This document shows positions 54,825 through 63,909 of a DNA stretch of 64,000 nt, in pieces; the first letter of the stretch is position 1, and each line of letters starts with the position of its first letter. Origin of the DNA: G963665495 sp963677785 (GTDB lineage Bacteria > Desulfobacterota > Desulfovibrionia > Desulfovibrionales > Desulfovibrionaceae); contig CAXXDH010000002.1 of the NCBI GenBank assembly GCA_963677785.2, positions 124,001 through 188,000 on the forward strand. Reading direction: 5' to 3'. The translations under genes were made by a program, and so were the position numbers. The notes under the pieces are model-generated. The model saw only the letters and a program-made list of their open reading frames with translations. It was not told the origin of the DNA and made no database searches.

Positions 54825-56234
54825 TTATTGAGCGTTCCGGCCGGTGCCGTCAGAAAAGCTGGTCATCCGCCGCAGCCGGAAATAGCTTTCATCAAACCCC
54901 ATCTGGCAGAGATGTTCGAACAGTTCCGGACAGATCCCTTTTGTGAGCAGCATCTGCAGGTAGATAAGATCGTCAACGGAATGCTCTCCAGTGTATAGTG
55001 GCGGGGGGCTGTCCGAAAGCCAGTAACTGTCGTCGATCAGCCGCTGTTTTTGGGCCAAACTGTATTGCTCCGTACCCGGCAGCAGCGTGGTGATACCCAT
55101 TACCGGAAGTGTGGCCGGTCGGATTGCCAAGACAAGTTCAATGGTTTCCATGATGGTTTCAGGAGACTCGCCGGGATTGCCGATCATCAGGAAACAACAG
55201 GGCTCCAGTCCGGCAGCGTGAGTCATCGCAAAAGCCTGGCGTACCTGTTCCACGCTGAACCCCTTGTTGATGTTCTTCAAGATCCGCGGGCTGCCGGACT
55301 CTACGCCATAGTATACGCGGTAGCATCCGGCTTTGCGCATCCAGGCGAGCATCTCCTTGCTGACGCAGTCCACCCGTGTTTCCGCCATCCAGGGAATTCG
55401 CAGGCCGCGGGCGAGAATTTCCTTGCAGATGGCCACGGTCCGCTGTTGATTTAGGGTGAACAAATCATCGGAAAAGTAGACATGGCCCAAGTTTTTTTCA
55501 GTTACGAGCCATTCCAGTTCATCTACCACATTTGCGGGTGACCTGAAGGCCCATGTGCCTTGAAACAACTTGTTCACTGAACAGAAGCTGCAGTGGAACG
55601 GACAGCCGCGCGAACTGATAATATGAGTTCCTGGAACCGTACTGTAGCGCTCCGGAATCTCGGGTGATTTATACTGGTCAAGGTCAAAGGCCTCATATGC
55701 GGGAAAGGCCAGCCCATCCAGAGCGGGAAGCGGGGCCCGGGGCGCCGTCCATGAAAGCCGGGAATCGTTTTTATAGACAATGCCGTTGACCCGGTCCGGA
55801 TGTTTTTTCTCGGCCAGGCATTCCGCCAACGAGACAATGGTCTGTTCGCCCTGTCCGAGTACAACGATATCCACATCCTTGGAAGCGAGAAGCTGTTCCG
55901 GAAACAGGGTGGCGTGCGGTCCGCCCATGATGACGACCGGATTGGCCGGGCTTTGTTTGGCAACGGACGCAAGCCGTAGCGAACTGGCGCGGCTGAAGGT
56001 GAAGCAACTGATGCCCACCACATCGGCCGCTGTTTTGTCGAGATAGGCGGCGGCTTCGTCCCAGTCGTAGTCGTGCAGGTCCCGCAGCTCCGCGTCAAAG
56101 CCGTTGGCGCGCAGCGCGCCCGCCAGGTAGGCAATCCCAAGGGGCACCCAGGTTTTGGGCGGAACCATGTCTTCGGAGAGAGTCAGCGGATTCATCATCC
56201 GTGGTCCTGGTGGAGTGAGAAGCACTATTTTCAT
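54825..56234 (-). CDS. B12-binding-domain radical SAM enzyme
   Basis: 469 residues, start ATG 56234 behind GGGA. The N-terminus (about 1-135) is a cobalamin-binding type Rossmann fold (KIVLLTPPGP, VGISCFTFSRA, VIMGGPHATLFPEQLL). The radical SAM core has SSRGCPFHCSFC (CxxxCxxC, about residue 205) and YYGVESGSPRILKNINKGF. Lack of the usual DxHxxG lower-ligand motif in the B12 fold is common in this family. Substrates of related enzymes include hopanoids, lipids and antibiotics; here nothing points to one. It is followed (downstream, left) by the GAF-HD-GYP gene after about 165 bases, and upstream is the AOR module. Confidence 0.85.
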   Translation of the reverse strand: MKIVLLTPPGPRMMNPLTLSEDMVPPKTWVPLGIAYLAGALRANGFDAELRDLHDYDWDEAAAYLDKTAADVVGISCFTFSRASSLRLASVAKQSPANPVVIMGGPHATLFPEQLLASKDVDIVVLGQGEQTIVSLAECLAEKKHPDRVNGIVYKNDSRLSWTAPRAPLPALDGLAFPAYEAFDLDQYKSPEIPERYSTVPGTHIISSRGCPFHCSFCSVNKLFQGTWAFRSPANVVDELEWLVTEKNLGHVYFSDDLFTLNQQRTVAICKEILARGLRIPWMAETRVDCVSKEMLAWMRKAGCYRVYYGVESGSPRILKNINKGFSVEQVRQAFAMTHAAGLEPCCFLMIGNPGESPETIMETIELVLAIRPATLPVMGITTLLPGTEQYSLAQKQRLIDDSYWLSDSPPPLYTGEHSVDDLIYLQMLLTKGICPELFEHLCQMGFDESYFRLRRMTSFSDGTGRNAQ

Positions 56235-56359
56235 ACTGTCCCGCCTGTTCGGCTTGTAGTGAATTGCGGACCCGGGCCCCTGGGGGGAGGTTGACCGCCC
56301 CAGGGACTATGGTCCGGTGTTCTTGAGGATGGAAGGCAGCAAGAACATTGTGCAGTCCG

Positions 56360-58504
56360 TCAGGATGGCAAGGCGAACGCCCTGGATTCAAAACTTTTCA
56401 GGACGTCTGCCATGCCGAGTTGTTTCAGGGTGGTTCTGGTCGGCAGGCCTGTTTTCTCATCCCAGCCCATGAGCTTGTAATACTCGGTTTTGGAAGCTTC
56501 GAAGTACTCCTTGATCAGCGGCGGATGGGGCGGTTCCGCCGGTGGAAAAGGAGGCAGGAGCCGGGTTTCCACCGGAGCGAAAAAGTGGTCCGGAAGCTGG
56601 TCGTGCTCTTCACGCAGGTTCACCTGTTTGCCTCCTCCCCATTCCATGGCGGTGAGGAGCCTGTGCATGGCCCAGATACGCGCGGCTCTGGTATCCAATG
56701 TTTCCTGGGTCATTTTTTCGCCCGTGACCAGTTCGAACAATTTGTATTCCACGGAAACGTCCCCGGCGTAGTCCCTGTCCTCCCGTCCGCTGGTCATAAT
56801 AGGATAGACCCAGTCGCAGACCGTCAGGCTGTCTTTAATGCATGCGCGGTAATGGATGAACTGTCCGAGATACGCATATGCCTTGGCGGATTTTTCTCCG
56901 TTCCATTTCAAGGGGATGTCGCGTTCGCGCCAGAGATCGTTCAGGCCGTTTTCCGCTACCTCTTCGCCCCAGTGTTTTTTGGCGATGGGAAAGGCCTGCT
57001 CAAAGCTGAGCCCGGTCCATTCGAGCAGGTTGGTCATGGAATGCCGGTTGGGGTCTCTGTTTTCCATGGCGAAATTCAGCGCCCAATAGTACCCGTAGGT
57101 TCTGGGGTCGTAATGCGCGGACATGCCCCAGCCTCCATTGCCGCCGACAACTCCGCCCATGATGCCTTCCATGTTTTCAAAGGCCATGACTTTTTCAGCC
57201 AGTTCCTTGTGACCGCGCTTTTCCAACTCGGAGGCAAGGATGTCCATGGAACGGCGGAACCCCTCTGCAAGGCTGTTGCCCAAAAAACTTTTGCGATACG
57301 TGATGCAATCGATCAAGGTGATCAGGCCGGTTTCGCCCAGCTCGCCCTGCGGCGGGTAGTGCCCTTTTTCGAGCCCCGCGACGATTTCCGGAGTCACAAG
57401 TTTGAGATCCAGCAAATGTCTGAGAACACTTTTGCCGTCCACGAGCGTGTCCTGCAGGTACCAGACGAACTGAATCATCGGGAACATTTCAAAGGTGTCG
57501 ACGCCGAGTTTGTTGGCGAGCTGATTGGCCAGATAGGTGGCTTTGTCCTTATTTCCCAGCCAGGAATAGTACCACTGCGTACAGCTGACCTGTCCGCCGC
57601 CCATGCCCGGAACGTTCATGTAGGCGTAGCAACCTTGCGGGCAGGAATAACAGGACTGGGCTTTGATGTGGTACTCGTTCAGCCAGGGCGCGCAGCTTTT
57701 TGTCTGGTCGAAGCGCAGGGCCTGTTTGTTGATATCCTTGGGATCAATGTGTTTTTCGGTCCAGCTCAAAGCCCCCTTAGACAAGGGTGTGGAACCCAGC
57801 GGTCCGGGTTGGAACTCGCGCATGTCACGGACGAAATCCACCAGCTCCTTTTTCTTGGCCACGGATGCGCCGTTGGTTCCGCGAACGACGACTGCCTTGA
57901 GATTCTTGGAGCCCATGACGGCGCCGAAACCCCCTTGCCCCGCGGCGTTCCCGATACGGTGAATAATGGGCGAAATGCGCACGAGTTTTTCGCCGGACGG
58001 ACCGATGAGCGCAATTTGAACTTTGTTGTCCTCAAGTTTTTGTTTTAATTTGTCCTGCGCGACAAAAGTGTCGTCTCCCCAGATAAAACCGGCGTCCTCA
58101 ATGCTGACCGTATCGTTGTTGATGTAGACAAATACGGGCTTTTTGGCTTTCCCCTGGATAATGACCGCATCATACCCCGCGAATTTCAGTTCCGCCCCCC
58201 AATAGCCGCCGAATCCGCTTCTGGTCACCAGAGGATGTTTGGCATTGGGCGCGTAGCTGTGCGGTGAAATTGAAATCACTTCCGATCGCCCTGAGGAGGG
58301 CGCCAGACTACCGGTCAACGGACCTATGGCGAAAACCAGTCTGTTTTCCGGACTGAAGGCGTCCGCCATGGGAGCTTCGTCAAAAATAACCTTGTATCCG
58401 ATGCCGATTCCTCCGGTGAATTGCATGTATTTCTTTGTTTCTTCCATGGTTATTTTGCCTGTCCCCAAGTCTACCCGCACTATTTTTCCAGCCCATCCAG
58501 TCAT
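56360..58504 (-). CDS. YdhV-type tungsten aldehyde:ferredoxin oxidoreductase
   Basis: Oxidises aldehydes to acids (or the reverse) using a tungsten/molybdenum bis-pterin and a 4Fe-4S cluster. 714 residues from ATG 58504 (AGGAG upstream); the long frame to 58639 has no start of quality. The N-terminus (GWAGKIVRVDLGTGKITMEE, then GGIGIGYKVIFDEAP) fits AORs, and the length is that of the about 700-residue YdhV branch rather than the 600-residue Pyrococcus type. The cluster ligands are CYSCPQGC (C-x2-C-x3-C) plus a later C in VSCTQW. The C-terminal LMGWDEKTGLPTRTTLKQLG is typical. It is the second gene of the ferredoxin-AOR operon, 22 bases after the ferredoxin gene. Confidence 0.92.
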   Translation of the reverse strand: MTGWAGKIVRVDLGTGKITMEETKKYMQFTGGIGIGYKVIFDEAPMADAFSPENRLVFAIGPLTGSLAPSSGRSEVISISPHSYAPNAKHPLVTRSGFGGYWGAELKFAGYDAVIIQGKAKKPVFVYINNDTVSIEDAGFIWGDDTFVAQDKLKQKLEDNKVQIALIGPSGEKLVRISPIIHRIGNAAGQGGFGAVMGSKNLKAVVVRGTNGASVAKKKELVDFVRDMREFQPGPLGSTPLSKGALSWTEKHIDPKDINKQALRFDQTKSCAPWLNEYHIKAQSCYSCPQGCYAYMNVPGMGGGQVSCTQWYYSWLGNKDKATYLANQLANKLGVDTFEMFPMIQFVWYLQDTLVDGKSVLRHLLDLKLVTPEIVAGLEKGHYPPQGELGETGLITLIDCITYRKSFLGNSLAEGFRRSMDILASELEKRGHKELAEKVMAFENMEGIMGGVVGGNGGWGMSAHYDPRTYGYYWALNFAMENRDPNRHSMTNLLEWTGLSFEQAFPIAKKHWGEEVAENGLNDLWRERDIPLKWNGEKSAKAYAYLGQFIHYRACIKDSLTVCDWVYPIMTSGREDRDYAGDVSVEYKLFELVTGEKMTQETLDTRAARIWAMHRLLTAMEWGGGKQVNLREEHDQLPDHFFAPVETRLLPPFPPAEPPHPPLIKEYFEASKTEYYKLMGWDEKTGLPTRTTLKQLGMADVLKSFESRAFALPS

Positions 58505-58526
58505 AGCTGCTGCTCCTTTGCTCTTT

Positions 58527-59189
58527 TCAGGATAATTTGATGAATTTAATGGCATTGGCAGGACAATACTTGGCGCATTGAGGATCACCGCCGCAAAGAT
58601 CGCATTTTGCGTAGATTTCTTTATCCTCATTGTAGACAATCATGTCCCATGGACAGGCGGCAAAACATTCGCCGCAGCCTTCACATTTGGTGGGATCAAT
58701 AATTCGCGCGCCAGTTTTTTTGTCAAGAATCAGAGCATCATATTCGCACGCGAGATAACAGTCGGCCATGTTGCATTGCCGGCAGACATCCGGCATGACG
58801 CAGAGCATTGCCAGGGAATGCATCGGGTCATAGTCCGTATGTATTCGGCTGAGCGATGGCTGGCAGATGTTATCATGGGAGAGTGAGCAGATGATTTCAC
58901 AAGTTCTGCAGCCGACGCATGTTGTCGGATCCGTCACCAGCCATGCACGGGCATTGGGGAGTTCTTGCGGCGTTATTCCTCTGTTGTAATGCTTTGGATT
59001 GAAATTTTTTGGAGCTGAAAAAGCATTTCCGACAGCGAGTGTACCGGCAGCAATCTGTACTCCGAGAAAGCCTAATACTTTTCTTCGTGAGATAGATAAG
59101 CCTTCTTTTGCGACAGATTCTTTTGCAGTCTGCTTTGTTGCTTCGTGATTCGTATCACCAGGCAGTACGGTATTGGAATTTTTCCTCAC
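58527..59189 (-). CDS. Tat-exported 4Fe-4S ferredoxin-type electron carrier (YdhY-like)
   Basis: 220 residues from a GTG at 59189 with AAGGAGG upstream; an ATG at 59264 lies in the promoter. A Tat signal (SRRKVLGFLGVQIAAG, about residues 31-46) directs export. Four cysteine groups are seen: CVGCRTCEIIC, CRQCNMADCYLAC, CEGCGECFAAC and CDLCGGDPQCAKYC, giving four 4Fe-4S clusters as in YdhY and DMSO-reductase-type subunits. It is the probable electron partner of the AOR. Note that AOR itself has no export signal, so either it is carried with the ferredoxin or they meet at the membrane. Confidence 0.9.
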   Translation of the reverse strand: MRKNSNTVLPGDTNHEATKQTAKESVAKEGLSISRRKVLGFLGVQIAAGTLAVGNAFSAPKNFNPKHYNRGITPQELPNARAWLVTDPTTCVGCRTCEIICSLSHDNICQPSLSRIHTDYDPMHSLAMLCVMPDVCRQCNMADCYLACEYDALILDKKTGARIIDPTKCEGCGECFAACPWDMIVYNEDKEIYAKCDLCGGDPQCAKYCPANAIKFIKLS

Positions 59190-59241
59190 AACGGCCTCCT
59201 TTTCAGATGTTGCACAGTGAATTCTACGTTCAACCAGGTTG

Positions 59242-59257
59242 AGCAAAAGGAGGGCCA
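59242..59257 (-). promoter_or_regulatory. sigma-54 promoter of the ferredoxin-AOR operon
   Basis: On the minus strand TGGCCC-TCCTTT-TGCT: GG (59256-59255) and GC (59244-59243) are 12 bases apart, the RpoN -24/-12 spacing. The start near 59231 leaves a roughly 42-base leader to the GTG. An NtrC-type activator is encoded in this locus. Confidence 0.8.
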
Positions 59258-59928
59258 CATGCACGAACTTGAGGCTGGCGGAGAGGGAAAAGAATGCGTA
59301 AATTAAATCTAATCGCTTGATTTTGTGACTGAAAAATTAAAAATGCCGACATTTGTTTATGTTATTCAAAACAGGTTGGAAGTGGGGTATCATGAGGATG
59401 TCCACAGGAAAAAGTTGTGTCGTTATGACTCGATTTGGATTTTTCCTCGTGTCATAGTGATATACTTTTATCTTTATGTGTAATTTTAACGTATTGGCTT
59501 GAATATTCTGAGTAAGGACAGCGGAGAGCACTCCTTGAATCGTACCCGGAGTTGTCACGCTTGCTGTTGTTTTTGTGTTTTAGTTAATGAAATCAGGGAG
59601 GTGAATCTCCTGATACGGCGCTCCTATGCCTTTGCGGCACCATGTTCGTTTCCGGGGAAGGAGAGCCGCGACGGTGCGAGCTGACACACCTTGCAGGTCA
59701 ATTTTTTCCAAGCTCCAGGGGGCAATAGTCTCCGGAGTATCGTTACGGCCGTTGCATTTCGATTGCCGCGTTCGGGCCTGCCATGGGGCTGTCAGCGGAC
59801 AATCCAAATCCTATTTGAAACTGTCTTCATTTTTTTTTTTTTCGGGGCGGCAGCGGGGGCTGGTTCGGATTTTGTAATGCATTTACGGGAAGGAACAGGC
59901 TCGTACTCATACTACCCAGGGAAATCGT
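59258..59928. other. divergent regulatory region of AOR operon and alcohol dehydrogenase
   Basis: About 670 bases with no credible gene. It should hold the activator binding sites for both promoters. A run of 13 T lies near 59829-59842, and a weak sigma-54-like motif is at 59866-59880. Confidence 0.6.
59866..59880 (+). promoter_or_regulatory. weak sigma-54-like motif before the alcohol dehydrogenase
   Basis: CGGATTTTGTAATGC: GG (59867-59868) and GC (59879-59880) are correctly spaced, but the -24 flank does not match. The start would be near 59893, 36 bases before the ATG at 59929. Confidence 0.3.
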
Positions 59929-61071
59929 ATGGATATCTGCAAGATTGCTTTTCCTGAAATTATTTTTGGCCGCGGCAGTTTACAATACGCAGGAATCTGT
60001 GCCAAACGGCTTGGGGCTTCCAAGCTGTTCGTGGTTTCCGACCCAGGCGTTCAAGAAGCGGGTTGGGTGGACGTATTGTTCGACATGCTCAAACAGGAAC
60101 GGCTTGATTATGTCTATTTCGATGATGTCGTTGCCAACCCCAGAGATTATCAGGTCCTGGCCGGAGTGGAACTGTATCAAAAGGCTGCTGCCGATGTCGT
60201 GCTTGTGCTCGGCGGGGGGAGCCCAATGGATGCGGCCAAGGGAATCGCCTTGCTGGCCAGCAATGGGGGGAATATTTGCGATTACGAAGGCGCGAACCAG
60301 GTCAAACTTCCTCTGCCGCCTTTGGTTTGCATCCCGACGACCATGGGAAGCGAGTCCAATATTTCTCAGTTCATGGTTATTACCGATGAGAAGCGGCATG
60401 TGAAAATGACCCTTATCAGCCGTACGCTGGTTCCCAATATTTCCATTACCGATCCGTTGGTGTTTGAAACCTTGAGCCGCGAACGGATTATTCCCACCTT
60501 GTTCGATTCCCTGGCCCATGCCGTGGAATCCTACGTGTCTCCTATCGCCAATGTATTTACAGAAGTGCAAAGCCTCAAAGGTCTGGACATGCTCATCAGA
60601 TATCTTGGCCCTGCGCTGGAAACATTGGAACTGGACGCCCTCGAGAATCTTGCCGTTGCCGGCACGTTTGCTGGCATGGCCTTCACCAATGCCAGCGTCG
60701 GATTGGGGCATGCCCTGGCGCACGCCTTGGGAGGCATGTATGATATCGTACACGGTACGGCGCATTCTTTGCTTCTGCCGCATGTCATGCGGTATAATCT
60801 ACCATCCTGTCCGGGGAAAATGGCCCGCATCGGTACGATCATCACCGGAAAAGTTTTTGGAACGGAAGAACAAACAGCTTTGGCGGGTATTGAAGCCCTT
60901 GAGAGGCTCAGGGATGAACTTGGCCTCCCCTCGCGTCTGCGCGCGATCATTCCGGACAAAGCCCTGCTGCCGGAAGTGAGCCGGAATGCGATAAATGATA
61001 TTTGCATCTTGACGAATCCGCGTTCGGCAAGCTGGAGAGACATTTTGAATATTTATCACGAGGCCTGGTAA
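59929..61071 (+). CDS. iron-containing alcohol dehydrogenase
   Basis: 380 residues. Family III (iron) alcohol dehydrogenase: the N-terminal Rossmann part has FGRGSLQYAG and DVVLVLGGGSPMDAAKG. The metal site is DSLAHAVESYVSPI, followed by GLGHALAHALGGMYDIVHGTAHS with the ligand histidines. Interconverts alcohols and aldehydes with NAD(P)H, so it supplies or removes the aldehyde used by the AOR. The next gene starts within its stop codon (TAATG), so the dehydrogenase and the sensor kinase are translationally coupled. Confidence 0.94.
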   Translation: MDICKIAFPEIIFGRGSLQYAGICAKRLGASKLFVVSDPGVQEAGWVDVLFDMLKQERLDYVYFDDVVANPRDYQVLAGVELYQKAAADVVLVLGGGSPMDAAKGIALLASNGGNICDYEGANQVKLPLPPLVCIPTTMGSESNISQFMVITDEKRHVKMTLISRTLVPNISITDPLVFETLSRERIIPTLFDSLAHAVESYVSPIANVFTEVQSLKGLDMLIRYLGPALETLELDALENLAVAGTFAGMAFTNASVGLGHALAHALGGMYDIVHGTAHSLLLPHVMRYNLPSCPGKMARIGTIITGKVFGTEEQTALAGIEALERLRDELGLPSRLRAIIPDKALLPEVSRNAINDICILTNPRSASWRDILNIYHEAW

Positions 61072-62279
61072 TGCCGCGTCCAATGAGCATAGACGATATC
61101 ATTGGTATCGAATCCATCAAGCTGGGATTTTTCAAGCAGGCTCAGAAAACCATACTCGAACTGCAGACCTCCAATATGGAGCTGGAACAGAAACGGCAGG
61201 ATGTTCAGGCAATTCTGAACGGCATTCCTGATGTTATGGCCGTTATTTCTCTCGAGTACGAACTGCTTACAGTGAATAACGCTTTTTTCGAAACATACGG
61301 GATTGCTGATCCGCACGGGATGAAGTGCTATGATATTTTCAAGGATCATGGCCGGCCTTGTTCTCCTTGCCCCCTGGCCATGGCCAAGGAAGGGCGGTGC
61401 AATGTATGCCGCAACCTGCAGATTTTGCAACTCAATGGGGAAAACAGGCAGATCGAATGTACGGCCTCCCTGATGCGGGATGCTGAGGGGAATCCCGGTA
61501 AAGTGTTGCTGCTGCAGCGCGACGTCACCTTGGAAAAGCAATATCAGGCGAAATATTTTCAAGCCGAACGCATGGCCACTGTCGGCGTGCTGGCCGAGGG
61601 CGTGGCTCATGAAATAAACAATCCGCTGACCAGCATCAGCGGCTTTGCCGAGGCCTTGACACTGCGTATGGATTCTCTTGCTCAGTGCCTGCGGGAGAAA
61701 GGCGAGTGCGGAGACCTGCTGGATATTTTTTCTGAATATCTGGAGATTATTCTTATGGAGTGCAACAGATGTTCGGATATTGTGCGTAACCTGCTGACGT
61801 TCGGGCACAAGGAAATAAGGTCGTTTACCATTGTCAATCTCAATGATGTGGTCTCCAACTGTCTGAAATTGCTGCAACCCAGGCTGGCGCAACTGCCCCA
61901 CGGGACTATCAGCCAGGTGTTAACTTCTCAGGAGCCTTGCGTTCTCGGGCATCCGGGGGAACTCATGCAGGTAGTCCTCAATCTTGTTCTCAACGCGCTG
62001 TATGCGGTCAAGGAGTCAGGCTCCATCACTATTTATACCTCAATTATCAAGGACATGGTTGTGCTCAAGGTCATCGATACGGGTCATGGCATTTGCAAAG
62101 AGCACCTGGATAAACTTTTTGAGCCTTTTTTCACCACGAAACCGGCCGGGCAGGGCATCGGAGTAGGTCTGTCCACCTGTTACAACATCATTACCAAACA
62201 TGGCGGATCGATCAGTGTGGAAAGCGAACCCATGCGAGGCGCCGCCTTTGAAATCATTATGCCATTATTTGCCGAATAG
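61071..62279 (+). CDS. cytosolic PAS sensor histidine kinase with Cys-rich sensor
   Basis: 402 residues from ATG 61071, overlapping the dehydrogenase stop. No membrane helix. A coiled segment (about 15-45) leads into a PAS domain (about 45-160) containing a cysteine set: CYDIFKDHGRPCSPCP and GRCNVC. The kinase core has the phospho-accepting His in GVAHEINNPLTSISGF and the ATPase motifs NLVLNALYAVKE, DTGHGICKEHL and GIGVGLSTC. The cysteines suggest redox, metal or aldehyde sensing; this is inference. The next gene is its NtrC-type response regulator, 10 bases later. Confidence 0.92.
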   Translation: MPRPMSIDDIIGIESIKLGFFKQAQKTILELQTSNMELEQKRQDVQAILNGIPDVMAVISLEYELLTVNNAFFETYGIADPHGMKCYDIFKDHGRPCSPCPLAMAKEGRCNVCRNLQILQLNGENRQIECTASLMRDAEGNPGKVLLLQRDVTLEKQYQAKYFQAERMATVGVLAEGVAHEINNPLTSISGFAEALTLRMDSLAQCLREKGECGDLLDIFSEYLEIILMECNRCSDIVRNLLTFGHKEIRSFTIVNLNDVVSNCLKLLQPRLAQLPHGTISQVLTSQEPCVLGHPGELMQVVLNLVLNALYAVKESGSITIYTSIIKDMVVLKVIDTGHGICKEHLDKLFEPFFTTKPAGQGIGVGLSTCYNIITKHGGSISVESEPMRGAAFEIIMPLFAE

Positions 62280-62289
62280 GATGCAGAAT

Positions 62290-63669
62290 ATGTCGCTTGA
62301 ACAACCGATACGCATTCTCGTAGTGGATGATGAGCCGTTCATTTGCCGGCTGGCTCAAAGGGAAATGGCACTTCCTGGCAGGGAAGTAACCACGGCCGCC
62401 ACATCAGGGCAGGCCTTGAAATTTGTTTCGCAGCAGAGTTTCGACGTCATTGTCCTGGACGTCAGATTGCCTGACGGAAGCGGTCTGGAGTTGCTCGAGC
62501 GCTTTCGCGAGTCTCTCCCGGATGTTGAAGTGATCATGATCACGGGCTATTCCGAAGTCCCAAGCGCTGTGAAGGCCATGAAAATGGGGGCGTATGATTA
62601 TGTCACAAAACCCTTTTCCCTTGAAAAGATCAATTTTATCATAGGACAGGCATATCAGCGCAGCGTTTTGAAAAAAGAGCTCAGGGTGCTTCGCAAAACC
62701 AAAGGGGAAGGAGGGTTCGAACAGATTATCGGCCAGTCCTCCGCCATGCGGCATATCGGGTTTTTAATCGACAAGGTGGCGCCCACGGATGCTCCCGTGC
62801 TGATCACAGGAGAAAGCGGCGTGGGCAAAAATGTTGTGGCCAATGCGCTGCACCGCGGAAGCACGCGTGCTGATTATCCATTAATCGTTAAAAACTGCGG
62901 AGCATTCAACAAGGACCTGTTGCGCAGCGAACTGTTCGGTTATCGAAAAGGGGCCTTTACCGGCGCCGTGGATTCCTATGAAGGGCTGCTGTCTCTCGCC
63001 AATAACGGTTCTTTGTTTTTCGATGAGGTCGGTGAACTTTCTCATGAATTGCAGTCCATGCTGTTGCGCGTCCTGGAATCCCAGAAGTATCGGCGGGTAG
63101 GGGAAAAAGAAGAGCGTACGGCCAATGTGCGTTTCTTTTTCGCCACCAACCGCGATTTGGCCCAGGAGGTGGAGGAAGGGCGTTTTCATGAAGCCCTGTA
63201 CCACCGGCTCAATGTTTTTTGCATAGATATCCCGCCACTGCGCGAACGCAAAGAGGATATACCGGCTTTGCTGGATTTTTTTCTGTCGCAGCTGTATCCG
63301 GATCGTTCGCCCTACAAACTTTCCCACGAGGCGCTGCAGTGTTTGATGAGCTACGAATGGCCTGGGAATGTCCGCGAATTGAAAAATGTCATCGAACGGG
63401 GAATTATTCTCACGGCCAATGATTTGATAACCATCAAATGCCTGCCTGGGGACATTACGAAATGTCTGGATCAGTCTGAAAACTGCAATCCTTTTCCCAC
63501 GCTGGAGCAGCAGGAAAAAAAATTCATCGTCCGCGTGCTCGAATACGTTGGAAATAACAGAACTCAGGCTGCAAAGATGCTTGGAATCGGAAGAAAAACA
63601 CTTTATCGTAAGTTAAAAGCCTTTGATTTGGAGAATTTTTATCCACAGGCGACCAAACACGATGACTAG
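62290..63669 (+). CDS. NtrC-family sigma-54-dependent response regulator
   Basis: 459 residues from ATG 62290 (AGGA about nine bases upstream; ATG 62281 is the alternative). The receiver (about 5-125) reads IRILVVDDEPFICRL with the acceptor in IVLDVRLPDGSG. The AAA+ domain (about 145-375) has Walker A GESGVGKN, the sigma-54 contact loop GAFTGAVDSYEG, and the FFATNRDLAQEVEEGRF motif. The Fis-type HTH closes it (NRTQAAKMLGIGRKTLYRKLK). It should activate sigma-54 promoters, and the ferredoxin-AOR promoter 3 kb away is the obvious target. Confidence 0.95.
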   Translation: MSLEQPIRILVVDDEPFICRLAQREMALPGREVTTAATSGQALKFVSQQSFDVIVLDVRLPDGSGLELLERFRESLPDVEVIMITGYSEVPSAVKAMKMGAYDYVTKPFSLEKINFIIGQAYQRSVLKKELRVLRKTKGEGGFEQIIGQSSAMRHIGFLIDKVAPTDAPVLITGESGVGKNVVANALHRGSTRADYPLIVKNCGAFNKDLLRSELFGYRKGAFTGAVDSYEGLLSLANNGSLFFDEVGELSHELQSMLLRVLESQKYRRVGEKEERTANVRFFFATNRDLAQEVEEGRFHEALYHRLNVFCIDIPPLRERKEDIPALLDFFLSQLYPDRSPYKLSHEALQCLMSYEWPGNVRELKNVIERGIILTANDLITIKCLPGDITKCLDQSENCNPFPTLEQQEKKFIVRVLEYVGNNRTQAAKMLGIGRKTLYRKLKAFDLENFYPQATKHDD

Positions 63670-63909
63670 AGCCAGTATATTCGGCCCTGCAAGCTTTCGG
63701 AGAGCGGAAAGCTCATATGACTAACTAGTTGACTTTGCGACGTTTTATAGATCATATCGGCATGTTTCTGTCACTTGTGGCGCGAACGGGAAATGAGTAC
63801 ATTCGGAGAGAGTCTTGAGAACGCGTTTTTTGCCTTTTTAGAATAATGACAATAAGTTGGACTGCAAATCAGAACGTATGATTTCTGATGCTGACACAAT
63901 GTGGTGCTT
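63670..63909. other. short intergenic region after the regulator gene
   Basis: About 240 bases. A 7-bp stem AGCTTTC/GAAAGCT near 63691-63714 lacks a U-run. A possible sigma-70 promoter for the next gene is TTGACT (63729-63734), 17 bases, TCATAT (63752-63757), of low quality. Confidence 0.4.

Noticed and set aside
56260..56310. GC-rich hairpin (CCCTGGGG/CCCCAGGG) between AOR and radical SAM genes
   Set aside because: No T-run on the minus strand where the AOR operon ends; I could not call it a terminator.
56348..58048. 566-residue plus-strand frame opposite AOR
   Set aside because: Antisense of the AOR gene; its composition is that of a shadow frame and it shows no start signal.
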